From contig JAAURO010000155.1 of assembly GCA_012032215.1 (NCBI GenBank), positions 1 to 5,267 of the forward strand: a stretch of DNA of 5,267 nucleotides, read 5' to 3'. The stretch's first letter is position 1. Each line of letters starts with the position of its first letter. Positions 1 through 5,267 of the stretch are shown here, piece by piece. The position numbers and the translations under genes are program-made. Below the pieces are notes generated by a model that saw only the letters and a list, made by a program, of their open reading frames with translations, ran no database searches and was not told the DNA's origin. Source of the DNA: Limnobacter sp. (GTDB lineage Bacteria > Pseudomonadota > Gammaproteobacteria > Burkholderiales > Burkholderiaceae_B).

Positions 1-132
1 CCGATAAATCTGCAACCACCCGTTGGGCTGAAAATACTCATCGGTAAAAATCCAGCGCGGCATGCCGCCCTGCACAAACACCATCGGGTCTATGCCAGGG
101 CCGGGGAGGTCAACGGTGATTAATGCGCTCAT
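1..132 (-). CDS. Unrecognised protein, N-terminal 44 residues only
   Basis: An open frame starts at ATG 132-130 and stays open to the left edge of the window, so only the first 44 residues are visible and the 3' end is missing. The peptide begins MSALITVDLPGPGIDPMVF and continues with QGGMPRWIFTDEYFQPNGW. I do not recognise the family. It has no signal peptide and no membrane segment; it is rich in Gly, Pro and aromatic residues, like the start of a soluble globular domain. The start is uncertain: the same frame is open further upstream without a good ATG, and the bases before this ATG have only a weak GGGCAAG ribosome-binding match. It lies about 200 bp beyond the end of aspS on the same strand. 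An inverted repeat and a weak terminator separate the two, so it is probably a separate transcript. No function is proposed. Confidence 0.5.
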   Translation of the reverse strand, partial: MSALITVDLPGPGIDPMVFVQGGMPRWIFTDEYFQPNGWLQIYR

Positions 133-182
133 TGCTTGCCCATCAGTTCTTAGATTCCCACCACAAGCGACACAGATTGTGT

Positions 183-212
183 AAAAAGAAGAGAGGCAGT
201 TAGGGAACCTCT
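183..212 (-). terminator. Weak rho-independent terminator candidate after aspS
   Basis: Read on the minus strand, AGAGG (212-208) pairs with CCTCT (196-192). A T-G wobble extends the stem to six pairs around a 9-base loop, and the T-rich tract TTCTTTTT (190-183) follows directly. The order stem then T-tract fits termination of a transcript coming from aspS. The stem is short and only partly GC-rich, so the call is tentative. Confidence 0.3.
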
Positions 213-250
213 GAACAACTCCCTGTGGCGCATATCTGGTGGATTCGGGC

Positions 251-316
251 GCAAGCGCCTTGCAAGAATGCTCGTGAGATCACTGGATATCACTGCGCTT
301 TTTGCAAGGCGCTTGC
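251..316. repeat. Perfect 15-bp inverted repeat just after aspS
   Basis: GCAAGCGCCTTGCAA (251-265) is the exact reverse complement of TTGCAAGGCGCTTGC (302-316); the 36-base loop between them holds two ATCACT direct repeats. The element begins 16 bases past the aspS stop codon. In aspS mRNA it would form a very stable hairpin, but no T-tract follows it on either strand, so it is not a standard intrinsic terminator. Likely roles are a REP-like palindromic repeat or an mRNA 3'-end stabiliser. Symmetry and position are seen directly; the role is inferred. Confidence 0.8.
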
Positions 317-332
317 AGCCAAGAAACACTAC

Positions 333-2135
333 TTACTGCGTTTTCACCTCGCTTGGACGCAACCGAATGTGCAGTTCGCGCAACTGCCTGTCGTCTACCT
401 CGCTGGGCGCCTGGGTGAGCAGGCACTGCGCGCGCTGGGTTTTTGGGAAAGCAATGACATCGCGAATGCTTTCCGCGCCCGACATCATGGTAACAATGCG
501 GTCCAGGCCAAAGGCAATGCCACCATGTGGCGGCGCACCGTATTGCAGGGCATCCAGCAAAAAGCCAAATTTAGCGCGGGCCTCGTGTTCATCGATATTC
601 AGCGCACGAAACACCTTGCTTTGCACGGCTTCCTTGTAAATGCGTTCTGAACCACCGCCCAGCTCCCAGCCATTCAGCACCATGTCGTAGGCTTTGGCCA
701 GGCATTTTTCGGGGGCGCTGGTCAGGTAGTCTTCGTGGCCTTCCTTGGGGCTGGTAAAAGGGTGGTGACAGGCAGACCAGCGCCCACCCTCTTCGTCGTA
801 TTCAAACATCGGGAAATCAACCACCCACAGTGGTTCCCACTGGCCTTGCACTAAACCTCTGGACTTGCCAAAGGGGCTGTGACCCACTTTCAGGCGCAGA
901 GCGCCTATGGCATCGTTCACCACTTTGGCTTTGTCGGCGCCGAAAAACAGAATGTCGCCATTTTGGGCACCGGTGCGTTTAAGCAATTCATCCAAAGCAC
1001 CATCGTGGATATTTTTCACGATGGGCGATTGCAAGCCTTCGCGGCCTTTGGCCAACTCGTTGACTTTAATCCAGGCCAACCCTTTGGCACCGTAAATGCC
1101 CACAAACTTGGTGTAGTCATCAATTTCAGAGCGGGGAATTTCTGCCCCACCCGGCACACGCAGACCCACCACACGGCCACCTTCGGCATTGGCTGGGCCG
1201 CTAAACACCTTGAAATCCACGTCTTTCATGACATCGGTCAGTTCGGTGAACTCCATTTTCACGCGCAAATCGGGTTTGTCCGAGCCAAAGCGGGCCAGGG
1301 CGTCTTGGTAAGTCATCACCGGAAAGCGGCCCGGAAGGTCTACTTGCATGGTGCTTTTAAACACTTCGCGAATCATGTTTTCAAAGAGATCGCGAATTTC
1401 GCTTTCTTTCAGAAATGAGGTTTCGATGTCGATTTGGGTAAACTCGGGCTGGCGGTCGGCCCGTAAATCTTCATCGCGGAAGCATTTGGTAATCTGGTAA
1501 TAACGGTCGAAGCCCGATACCATCAGCATCTGCTTAAACAACTGCGGCGACTGCGGCAGGGCAAAAAACTCGCCCGCATGCACGCGCGAGGGCACCAGAT
1601 AATCGCGTGCGCCTTCGGGCGTGCTTTTGGTGAGCATGGGGGTTTCGATGTCGATAAATCCCTGGTCGTCCAGGTAACGGCGCACCGCCATGGTGACACG
1701 GTGGCGCAGCCTGAGGTTTTTCTGCATTTGCGGGCGGCGTAAATCGAGCACGCGGTGCGTTAAGCGGGTGGTTTCCGACAGGTTTTCGTCGTCCAGCATG
1801 AAAGGGGGGGTAACCGAGGCATTCAGCACTTCCAGTTTTTTGCACAGCAATTCTATCTGGCCGCTTTTCAGGCTGGTGTTTTCTGTGCCAGCCGGGCGGT
1901 TGCGCACCAGGCCTTCTATGCGCAGGCAAAACTCGTTGCGCACGGTTTCGGCCAACGTAAACATCTCGGGGATATCGGGGTCGCACACTATCTGTACCAG
2001 GCCCTCACGGTCGCGCAGGTCGATAAAAATAACCCCACCGTGGTCTCTGCGGCGCTGCACCCAGCCGCACACGGCCACGGTTTGTTCAAGGTATTGCTGC
2101 GTAATATTGCCGCAGTAGTCGGTTCGCATTTTCAT
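333..2135 (-). CDS. aspS: Aspartyl-tRNA synthetase, bacterial type (class II), complete
   Basis: This enzyme charges tRNA with aspartate in the cytoplasm, using ATP. With the start at ATG 2135 it has 600 residues, the usual length for bacterial AspRS. The N-terminal OB-fold anticodon-binding domain carries [10 protein letters not shown] and the [10 protein letters not shown] stretch (about residues 25-45). The class II catalytic core follows, with the QSPQLFKQ signature, motif 2 [18 protein letters not shown] (about 220-240) and motif 3 GIAFGLDR (539-546). The bacterial GAD insertion lies between motifs 2 and 3. A longer frame with a TTG start at 2174 exists, but known relatives begin MxMRxxYCG, so ATG 2135 or ATG 2129 is preferred. 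There is no clear Shine-Dalgarno; a small hairpin, GTTGG/CCAAC (2140-2154), lies just upstream. His32 and Gly83 match the residues linked to non-discriminating charging in Pseudomonas AspRS. No lesion is seen. Confidence 0.97.
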   Translation of the reverse strand: MKMRTDYCGNITQQYLEQTVAVCGWVQRRRDHGGVIFIDLRDREGLVQIVCDPDIPEMFTLAETVRNEFCLRIEGLVRNRPAGTENTSLKSGQIELLCKKLEVLNASVTPPFMLDDENLSETTRLTHRVLDLRRPQMQKNLRLRHRVTMAVRRYLDDQGFIDIETPMLTKSTPEGARDYLVPSRVHAGEFFALPQSPQLFKQMLMVSGFDRYYQITKCFRDEDLRADRQPEFTQIDIETSFLKESEIRDLFENMIREVFKSTMQVDLPGRFPVMTYQDALARFGSDKPDLRVKMEFTELTDVMKDVDFKVFSGPANAEGGRVVGLRVPGGAEIPRSEIDDYTKFVGIYGAKGLAWIKVNELAKGREGLQSPIVKNIHDGALDELLKRTGAQNGDILFFGADKAKVVNDAIGALRLKVGHSPFGKSRGLVQGQWEPLWVVDFPMFEYDEEGGRWSACHHPFTSPKEGHEDYLTSAPEKCLAKAYDMVLNGWELGGGSERIYKEAVQSKVFRALNIDEHEARAKFGFLLDALQYGAPPHGGIAFGLDRIVTMMSGAESIRDVIAFPKTQRAQCLLTQAPSEVDDRQLRELHIRLRPSEVKTQ

Positions 2136-2315
2136 GGTGGTTGGGTGAGCCAACAGGCTTAAAGGAAGGTTCAAAACAAAACAGGCTGCCGTGCCAGAGA
2201 TACCGGGGCAGAATCAAACTGGAAGAATTGTCACACAATCAGAAGGTTATTCAAGGCCTTTTTAAAAGTAAACGTGTTTAAGGTGCATCCAGAGACTCAA
2301 ACTTTGCCACTCGCA
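2136..2315. other. Divergent intergenic region between aspS and the repeat-bounded module
   Basis: This stretch separates two genes reading away from each other, so promoters for both are expected, but I find no convincing -35/-10 pair on either strand. What can be seen is a small dyad, ATTGT-CAC-ACAAT (2227-2239), and an AT-rich patch at 2260-2282 with imperfect CCTT/AAGG symmetry. The frame of the downstream gene is open back to a GTG at 2274, but that extension would run through the 93-bp repeat and is probably not translated. Confidence 0.4.
2227..2239. promoter_or_regulatory. Small dyad, possible operator
   Basis: ATTGT and ACAAT form a perfect 5-bp inverted repeat around CAC, about 90 bp upstream of aspS and about 80 bp before repeat copy 1. 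A site this short can arise by chance, and no regulator can be assigned. Confidence 0.15.
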
Positions 2316-2408
2316 CAAACACATACCCAAAACGAGTTGTCATTTGGTAACTGCAGCAATTGCAGGTATCGTGCTTGTTGTTTAATTGCGCAGAAAAACC
2401 GTGCTATG
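2316..2408 (+). repeat. 93-bp direct repeat, copy 1
   Basis: The 93 bases from CAAACACATACCC to the ATG at 2406-2408 recur at 3857-3949 with one difference (C at 2354, T at 3895). Homology stops abruptly on both sides. The last three bases are the preferred start codon of the 349-residue ORF. Within the repeat, 2346-2355 can pair with 2361-2370 (loop GCAAT). As an alternative, 2351-2361 can pair with 2384-2393 around a 2x1 internal loop. The repeat has no Shine-Dalgarno-like run before the ATG. It could be a recombination or cassette boundary, a structured leader, or a duplicated promoter/start region; the sequence alone does not decide. Confidence 0.95.
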
Positions 2409-3455
2409 TCTTTTCCCGGCTTGTTTGATACCCAAATTGGTTTGTGGATAGCGCACCCCCAGCACGATCTGGCACAAACTGTGTGCGCAGTGTATGGAGT
2501 GCCTCTATCAAGCCCTGAACACCAGCAGTTAACACGGCTTTTACAGCACTTGAACCCAGAGGTGTTCAATGCCAACTCGCCGTTGCGTAGCAAAGTGCTA
2601 ATTGTGCCCAGTTTACATGCGGCCAAGTCTAGGCAGTTTATGACGGCGGACAAGGCAGCCCTGGCCAAACAGCTTCAAACCCGGCAACCCAGTCTGTCGG
2701 TCAGCAAGTCTCAGTTGCAGGCATTGCTTCCTCCTTCGCCGCTAGAGCTTGAGGCCATGCGGGTAGTAATGGGGTTTCAGGAAACATTTGGCTTGGCAAG
2801 TCAGGCCGCAGGCATTCACTTTGGCACGCTGGGAACACTGTCAGGACGCCAAATTCAAAACGAGCTGCGTGAATTTGCTCGCTGGGCTGAACAAAAGGCC
2901 CACTTTGCTACAACAAGCGATGATCGCTCGCTGCTCATGCATTTCGATGCGCGCCAACAAAGCATTGTTGACCGTATTAAAAAGCGGTTGGGGCCATTGG
3001 AGCGTACGTTTTTCAATGGCAAATCCAGCCATCAGGCTTTGTTTCAGGGGGTGCCGCAAAGTCTGCTCCCTGACCCTATTAATATCAGTGCCCTAAAGCG
3101 GGTGCAGCAACTGGCCCAAGCCAGTAAAATGGGAGGCATTGCGTTAATTGGCGTAGATGTAGCCACCACCTGCATGAAACTGGCTGCAACCCCTGAACCT
3201 CAGAAAGTAGAAACCGCTTACCGCGAAATTGGTGGTTTTTTTGGTTCGCTGATGGTGGGTGGCGGTGTGGCTCTGTCTGTGGCAGCAATGGCTACTCCCG
3301 TAGGCTGGGTAGCCGCTATTGTTTTAACTGCTGGGGCTTCGTATGCGGGCCAAGAACTCGGCTCCTACTTGCTGAGGTATTATCATAAAAATAATGGTGA
3401 CTTTTTCGCTTTGAAAGAAGGGCGAATCTTAAACGATTGGTGTTCAATTAGATGA
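2406..3455 (+). CDS. Candidate membrane-targeting toxin: LysM-like N-terminus, glycine-rich hydrophobic C-terminus
   Basis: The family is not recognised with certainty. From ATG 2406 the product has 349 residues. Residues 11-68 resemble a divergent LysM domain: a DLAQTVCAVYGVP helix, then LLQHLNPEV, then a PLRSKVLIVP strand. LysM folds bind peptidoglycan or serve as carriers in secreted toxins. Residues 70-270 look soluble and mostly helical, with charged stretches near 150-165 and 183-200. Residues 275-323 form a Gly/Ala-rich hydrophobic hairpin (FFGSLMVGGGVALSVAAM, turn ATPVG, then WVAAIVLTAGASYAG), as in glycine-zipper pore-forming or type VI effectors. There is no signal peptide. The frame is open back to GTG 2274, giving 393 residues, but the extra 44 residues mostly come from the 93-bp repeat, so ATG 2406 at its end is preferred. 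The stop overlaps the next start as ATGA, implying translational coupling. The toxin role is inferred from architecture and partner; a structural membrane protein is the alternative. Confidence 0.75.
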   Translation: MSFPGLFDTQIGLWIAHPQHDLAQTVCAVYGVPLSSPEHQQLTRLLQHLNPEVFNANSPLRSKVLIVPSLHAAKSRQFMTADKAALAKQLQTRQPSLSVSKSQLQALLPPSPLELEAMRVVMGFQETFGLASQAAGIHFGTLGTLSGRQIQNELREFARWAEQKAHFATTSDDRSLLMHFDARQQSIVDRIKKRLGPLERTFFNGKSSHQALFQGVPQSLLPDPINISALKRVQQLAQASKMGGIALIGVDVATTCMKLAATPEPQKVETAYREIGGFFGSLMVGGGVALSVAAMATPVGWVAAIVLTAGASYAGQELGSYLLRYYHKNNGDFFALKEGRILNDWCSIR

Positions 3456-3841
3456 AAGAATTCTTGAACACTTTCGGCCTTTGCTGCATTTTTGTAGTTG
3501 CCTACACCTTCTGGACCCCGTTTGTAGGTGGCGTGGTGGTGTCGTACTTTGTTCCAGAAGCAATGCGCAGCAAATACCTCAAAGCACCTTGGTTTCAGGA
3601 TGGCGACGATGAAATGTTCAAGACATACCCTTTCCGTTGGTACCTCACGCTTTGGTTATCGGCCTACACTGCCAGCCGATGGATGGCACGCAGACGGTGC
3701 ATTGAAACCCTGCGCCAAGACAGCCCAAGGCATTGGTTTGTAATTGCTTCGGTGTATTACTGGCTGTTGTTTTGGCCTCCCATTCTGGCTTTTGCGCTGG
3801 CCGCTGCAAGCGCAGGATTGCTGGAGTTGTTTCCTCAATAA
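3452..3841 (+). CDS. Small polytopic membrane protein, candidate immunity protein
   Basis: A 129-residue protein that I cannot assign to a family. Hydrophobic segments lie at about residues 8-34 (IFVVAYTFW and VGGVVVSYF), 61-79 (a weaker, tryptophan-rich stretch ending in WMARRRC) and 95-124 (VIASVYYWLLFWPPILAFAL). This suggests two or three inner-membrane helices. The Arg-rich end of the middle segment (residues 76-82) probably faces the cytoplasm. An acidic loop (DGDDE, 50-54) lies between the first two segments. It starts at ATG 3452, overlapping the upstream stop by four bases, so the two proteins are made from one mRNA and probably act together. A small membrane protein directly after a gene with a glycine-zipper-like hydrophobic end is the usual order for toxin and immunity. 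Repeat copy 2 begins 15 bases past its stop. The immunity role is inferred; a membrane partner or chaperone is also possible. Confidence 0.75.
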   Translation: MKEFLNTFGLCCIFVVAYTFWTPFVGGVVVSYFVPEAMRSKYLKAPWFQDGDDEMFKTYPFRWYLTLWLSAYTASRWMARRRCIETLRQDSPRHWFVIASVYYWLLFWPPILAFALAAASAGLLELFPQ

Positions 3842-3856
3842 TTCAAAGCCTGCGAG

Positions 3857-3949
3857 CAAACACATACCCAAAACGAGTTGTCATTTGGTAACTGTAGCAA
3901 TTGCAGGTATCGTGCTTGTTGTTTAATTGCGCAGAAAAACCGTGCTATG
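3857..3949 (+). repeat. 93-bp direct repeat, copy 2
   Basis: Matches 2316-2408 at 92 of 93 positions, in the same orientation and offset by 1541 bp, so the two copies bracket the two-gene module exactly. Its terminal ATG (3947-3949) opens a different, 42-codon frame. The single change, T3895 for C2354, turns a G-C pair into a G-U pair in either predicted plus-strand fold, and it is synonymous (TGC/TGT) in the frame of the terminal ATG. Bases before and after it are unlike those around copy 1. Confidence 0.95.
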
Positions 3950-4075
3950 GCCCTGCTTTGCGCCTGCCCTTCTTCCGCACCTAAGCCGGTTTTCCTGGAA
4001 CGCATTACTTCGTCAAGCAACACCCACTTACCTTTCCTGTCTGTTTCTGGCTCCCTAGGCAAGGTGGCATCTTAA
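3947..4075 (+). other. Short ORF started by the ATG of repeat copy 2, in an otherwise gene-poor gap
   Basis: The ATG at the end of copy 2 opens a 42-residue frame, MALLCACPSSAPKPVFLERI and onward, that stops at TAA 4073-4075. It is Ser/Pro-rich, resembles nothing I recognise, and has no Shine-Dalgarno. It may be the decayed start of a former cargo gene, or chance. The whole 3842-4148 interval otherwise holds only repeat copy 2 and the dyad before the MocR gene. Confidence 0.15.
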
Positions 4076-4100
4076 CGCCCCTCAACAGCGGACGGTAGCA

Positions 4101-4148
4101 ACCATATCTGGAAAACTATACTATGTCATAGTATATTTCAGATATGGT
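4101..4148. promoter_or_regulatory. Nested dyad, probable operator of the MocR-type regulator
   Basis: Two inverted repeats share nearly one centre. The outer arms are ACCATATCTG (4101-4110) and CAGATATGGT (4139-4148), 10 bp and perfect. The inner dyad, ATACTATG-T-CATAGTAT (4118-4134), is 8 bp and perfect around a single T. The element ends on the base before ATG 4149, the likely original start of the GntR-type gene. GntR-family regulators commonly bind such AT-rich palindromes in their own promoters, so autoregulation is the likely role. Symmetry is seen directly; the binding protein is inferred. Confidence 0.65.
4109..4137 (+). promoter_or_regulatory. Possible sigma70 promoter over the dyad
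   Basis: TGGAAA (4109-4114, four of six to TTGACA) and TATATT (4132-4137, five of six to TATAAT) are 17 bases apart, and most of the spacer is the inner dyad. Transcription would begin near 4144, at or just before the ATG codons at 4144 and 4149, giving a near-leaderless mRNA; this agrees with the absence of a Shine-Dalgarno. A repressor on the dyad would block RNA polymerase directly. This is a match by eye only. Confidence 0.35.
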
Positions 4149-5267
4149 ATGACAACGACACCAGTATTTCCGAAACGCACGGGCGACACACAGAAGAAAA
4201 CCCGCACACCTGTGGGAGTTGATCAGCAACTGGCTGTCCGGGCAAATTCAGAACGGTACACTGCGAAACGGCGAAAAACTGCCCTCGATTCGCAGTCTTG
4301 CACACCAGTTCAATGTCAGCATTGCCACCGCTCAACGTGCAATCAATCATCTGGAACGCCTTGGAATGATGCGGTCAGTCAGGCGTTCTGGGTGTTTTGT
4401 AGTCGCCCCCCAAACCTGCCCCACAGAATACGATTTCACGGGCGTAAGTGTACGGGTCAACAACCTGGTTGCCTCCATGCTTGCAGACGCTGCACGGCCA
4501 GATATGCAAACCCTCGGCTCCGCAGTGCTTGGGCACAATCTTGCACCAAACGGCCTTTTAAAGCGCTGCGTGTCCGCAATTGCACGAACAACCGAGGCCA
4601 TTGCCAGCTTTTCGCCTCCGCCAGGGGATTTGGACCTGCGCAAACAGATTGCCGGAAAATGATACGAAGAGGCGTGATGTGCAGCCCAAACGACATCGTC
4701 ATTACAGCAGGCGACACTGTGGCGCTGGAGTTGGGGCTACTGGCCACAGGCAAACCCAATGACCGGGTTATTGTAGAAGACCCCACGTATTTTGGAATTC
4801 TGCAAGCCATTGAGCAGGTAGGCATGCGTGCAGTGCCCATTCAAACGTGTGCAACAAGGGGCATTAATCTTGCGCAGGTAGAAAAAGCCCTCAAAAATGG
4901 ACTGTACGCCGCCATATTTCTAAACCCAACACTGCAAAACCCCAAAGGATTTGTAATGCCTGCACATCAACGCATGTTGCTTGCAAAAATGGCAAGCCAG
5001 GCAGGGGTCACCATTATTGAAGACGATGTGTTTTTCGACCTGCTGAACCCCGTGCACCAAACCCCTGCCATTAAATCGTACGCACCCCACAACGTGCTTT
5101 ACTGCTCCTCCTTTACAAAAACACTGGCACCAGGCTTTCGTGTAGGCTGGTGTGTACCGGGCAAACACAAAGAGGCCATCCTGGCGCAAATGTTTGGCCG
5201 CAACCTCTCCGTTTCAAACTTGCCACAACTGGTTCTGGCCGAGTTTTTAAAACGCGGCTACGAAGAC
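4149..5267 (+). pseudogene. MocR/YdcR-like regulator (GntR winged helix plus PLP aminotransferase-like domain), two frameshifts, cut by the right edge
   Basis: MocR proteins are transcription regulators joining a GntR DNA-binding domain to a PLP-binding aminotransferase fold. The winged helix lies at about 4210-4410, with NGEKLPSIRSLAHQFNVS, the helix ATAQRAINHLERLG and a wing ending SGCFVVAP. The linker and start of the PLP domain include VRVNNLV and PPPGDLDLRKQIA. Reading then stops at TGA 4660. In another frame the domain continues to the window edge with CSPNDIVITAG, NPTLQNPKG (4923-4949), IIEDDVFFDL and SFTKTLAPGFRVGW, whose Lys (5118-5120) is the Schiff-base lysine. One missing base near 4652-4655 restores QIARKMIRRGVMCSP, matching the spacing I recall for E. 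coli YdcR. At the 5' end, ATG 4149 is one frame off; removing one A from the AAAA run at 4197-4200 joins MTTTPVFPKRTGDTQKKP to AHLWELISNWL. The usual Tyr of EDDxY is Phe here. The defects could also be sequencing errors. Confidence 0.75.

Noticed and set aside
879..1418. Plus-strand 179-residue ORF
   Set aside because: It is a shadow of aspS on the opposite strand, rich in His/Phe as expected from reversed coding sequence.
2136..2174. N-terminal extension of AspRS from TTG 2174 (13 extra residues)
   Set aside because: Known relatives start at MxMRxxYCG, and the extension has no conserved character, so ATG 2135 is preferred.
2316..2408. Integron attC site
   Set aside because: The repeat lies at cassette-like boundaries and can fold with bulges, but no RYYYAAC/GTTRRRY core pair is found at its ends and no integron integrase is in the window.
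2297..2668. Minus-strand ORF of 123 residues over repeat copy 1 and the start of the candidate toxin gene
   Set aside because: It is antisense to a better gene. It shares a peptide (including RYLQLLQLPNDNSFWVCVC) with the minus-strand frame over copy 2 only because the DNA repeat is nearly identical; the flanking parts differ entirely.
2316..3949. CRISPR array
   Set aside because: There are only two copies, each 93 bp and 1.45 kb apart, enclosing genes rather than short spacers.
3835..4062. Minus-strand ORF of 75 residues across repeat copy 2, possible divergent partner of the MocR gene
   Set aside because: It starts only at TTG, has no ribosome-binding site, and half of it is the repeat. 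An ATG inside would leave about 55 residues with no recognisable domain.
4660..4676. TGA 4660 as a nonsense mutation plus a second frameshift near 4669
   Set aside because: A single missing base at 4652-4655 explains the stop and the frame change together and keeps YdcR-like spacing, so a separate nonsense mutation is not needed.

Overview
The window looks like a Burkholderiales-type betaproteobacterium. The main clue is a complete bacterial-type aspartyl-tRNA synthetase that begins MKMRTDYCG and carries the [10 protein letters not shown] motif usual in that group. A genus such as Limnobacter is possible but not shown. Genus and gene family names here rest on remembered motifs, not on a search.

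Layout. (1) 1-132, minus: the first 44 codons of an unrecognised gene that runs off the left edge. (2) 133-332: the gap after aspS, with a perfect 15-bp inverted repeat (251-316) and a weak terminator-like hairpin (183-212). (3) 333-2135, minus: aspS, intact. (4) 2136-2315: a divergent intergenic region. (5) 2316-3949: a two-gene module, plus strand, bounded by two copies of a 93-bp direct repeat that differ at one base. The first gene (2406-3455) encodes a protein with a LysM-like N-terminus and a glycine-rich hydrophobic C-terminus. The second (3452-3841) overlaps it by four bases (ATGA) and encodes a small membrane protein. (6) 3950-4100: no convincing gene. (7) 4101-4148: a strong nested dyad with a promoter-like pair of hexamers. 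(8) 4149 to the right edge: a MocR-type (GntR winged helix plus fold-type I PLP domain) regulator, YdcR-like, broken by two apparent single-base frameshifts.

How it fits together. The most unusual part is the repeat-bounded module at 2316-3949. Its two translationally coupled genes have the look of a membrane-targeting toxin and a membrane immunity protein. Each repeat copy ends exactly on an ATG. In copy 1 that ATG starts the candidate toxin; in copy 2 it starts an unrelated 42-codon ORF. This suggests a cassette-like unit, or a duplicated leader/start region, into which cargo has been swapped. No recombinase lies in the window. The MocR remnant sits just downstream with its probable autoregulatory operator still intact.
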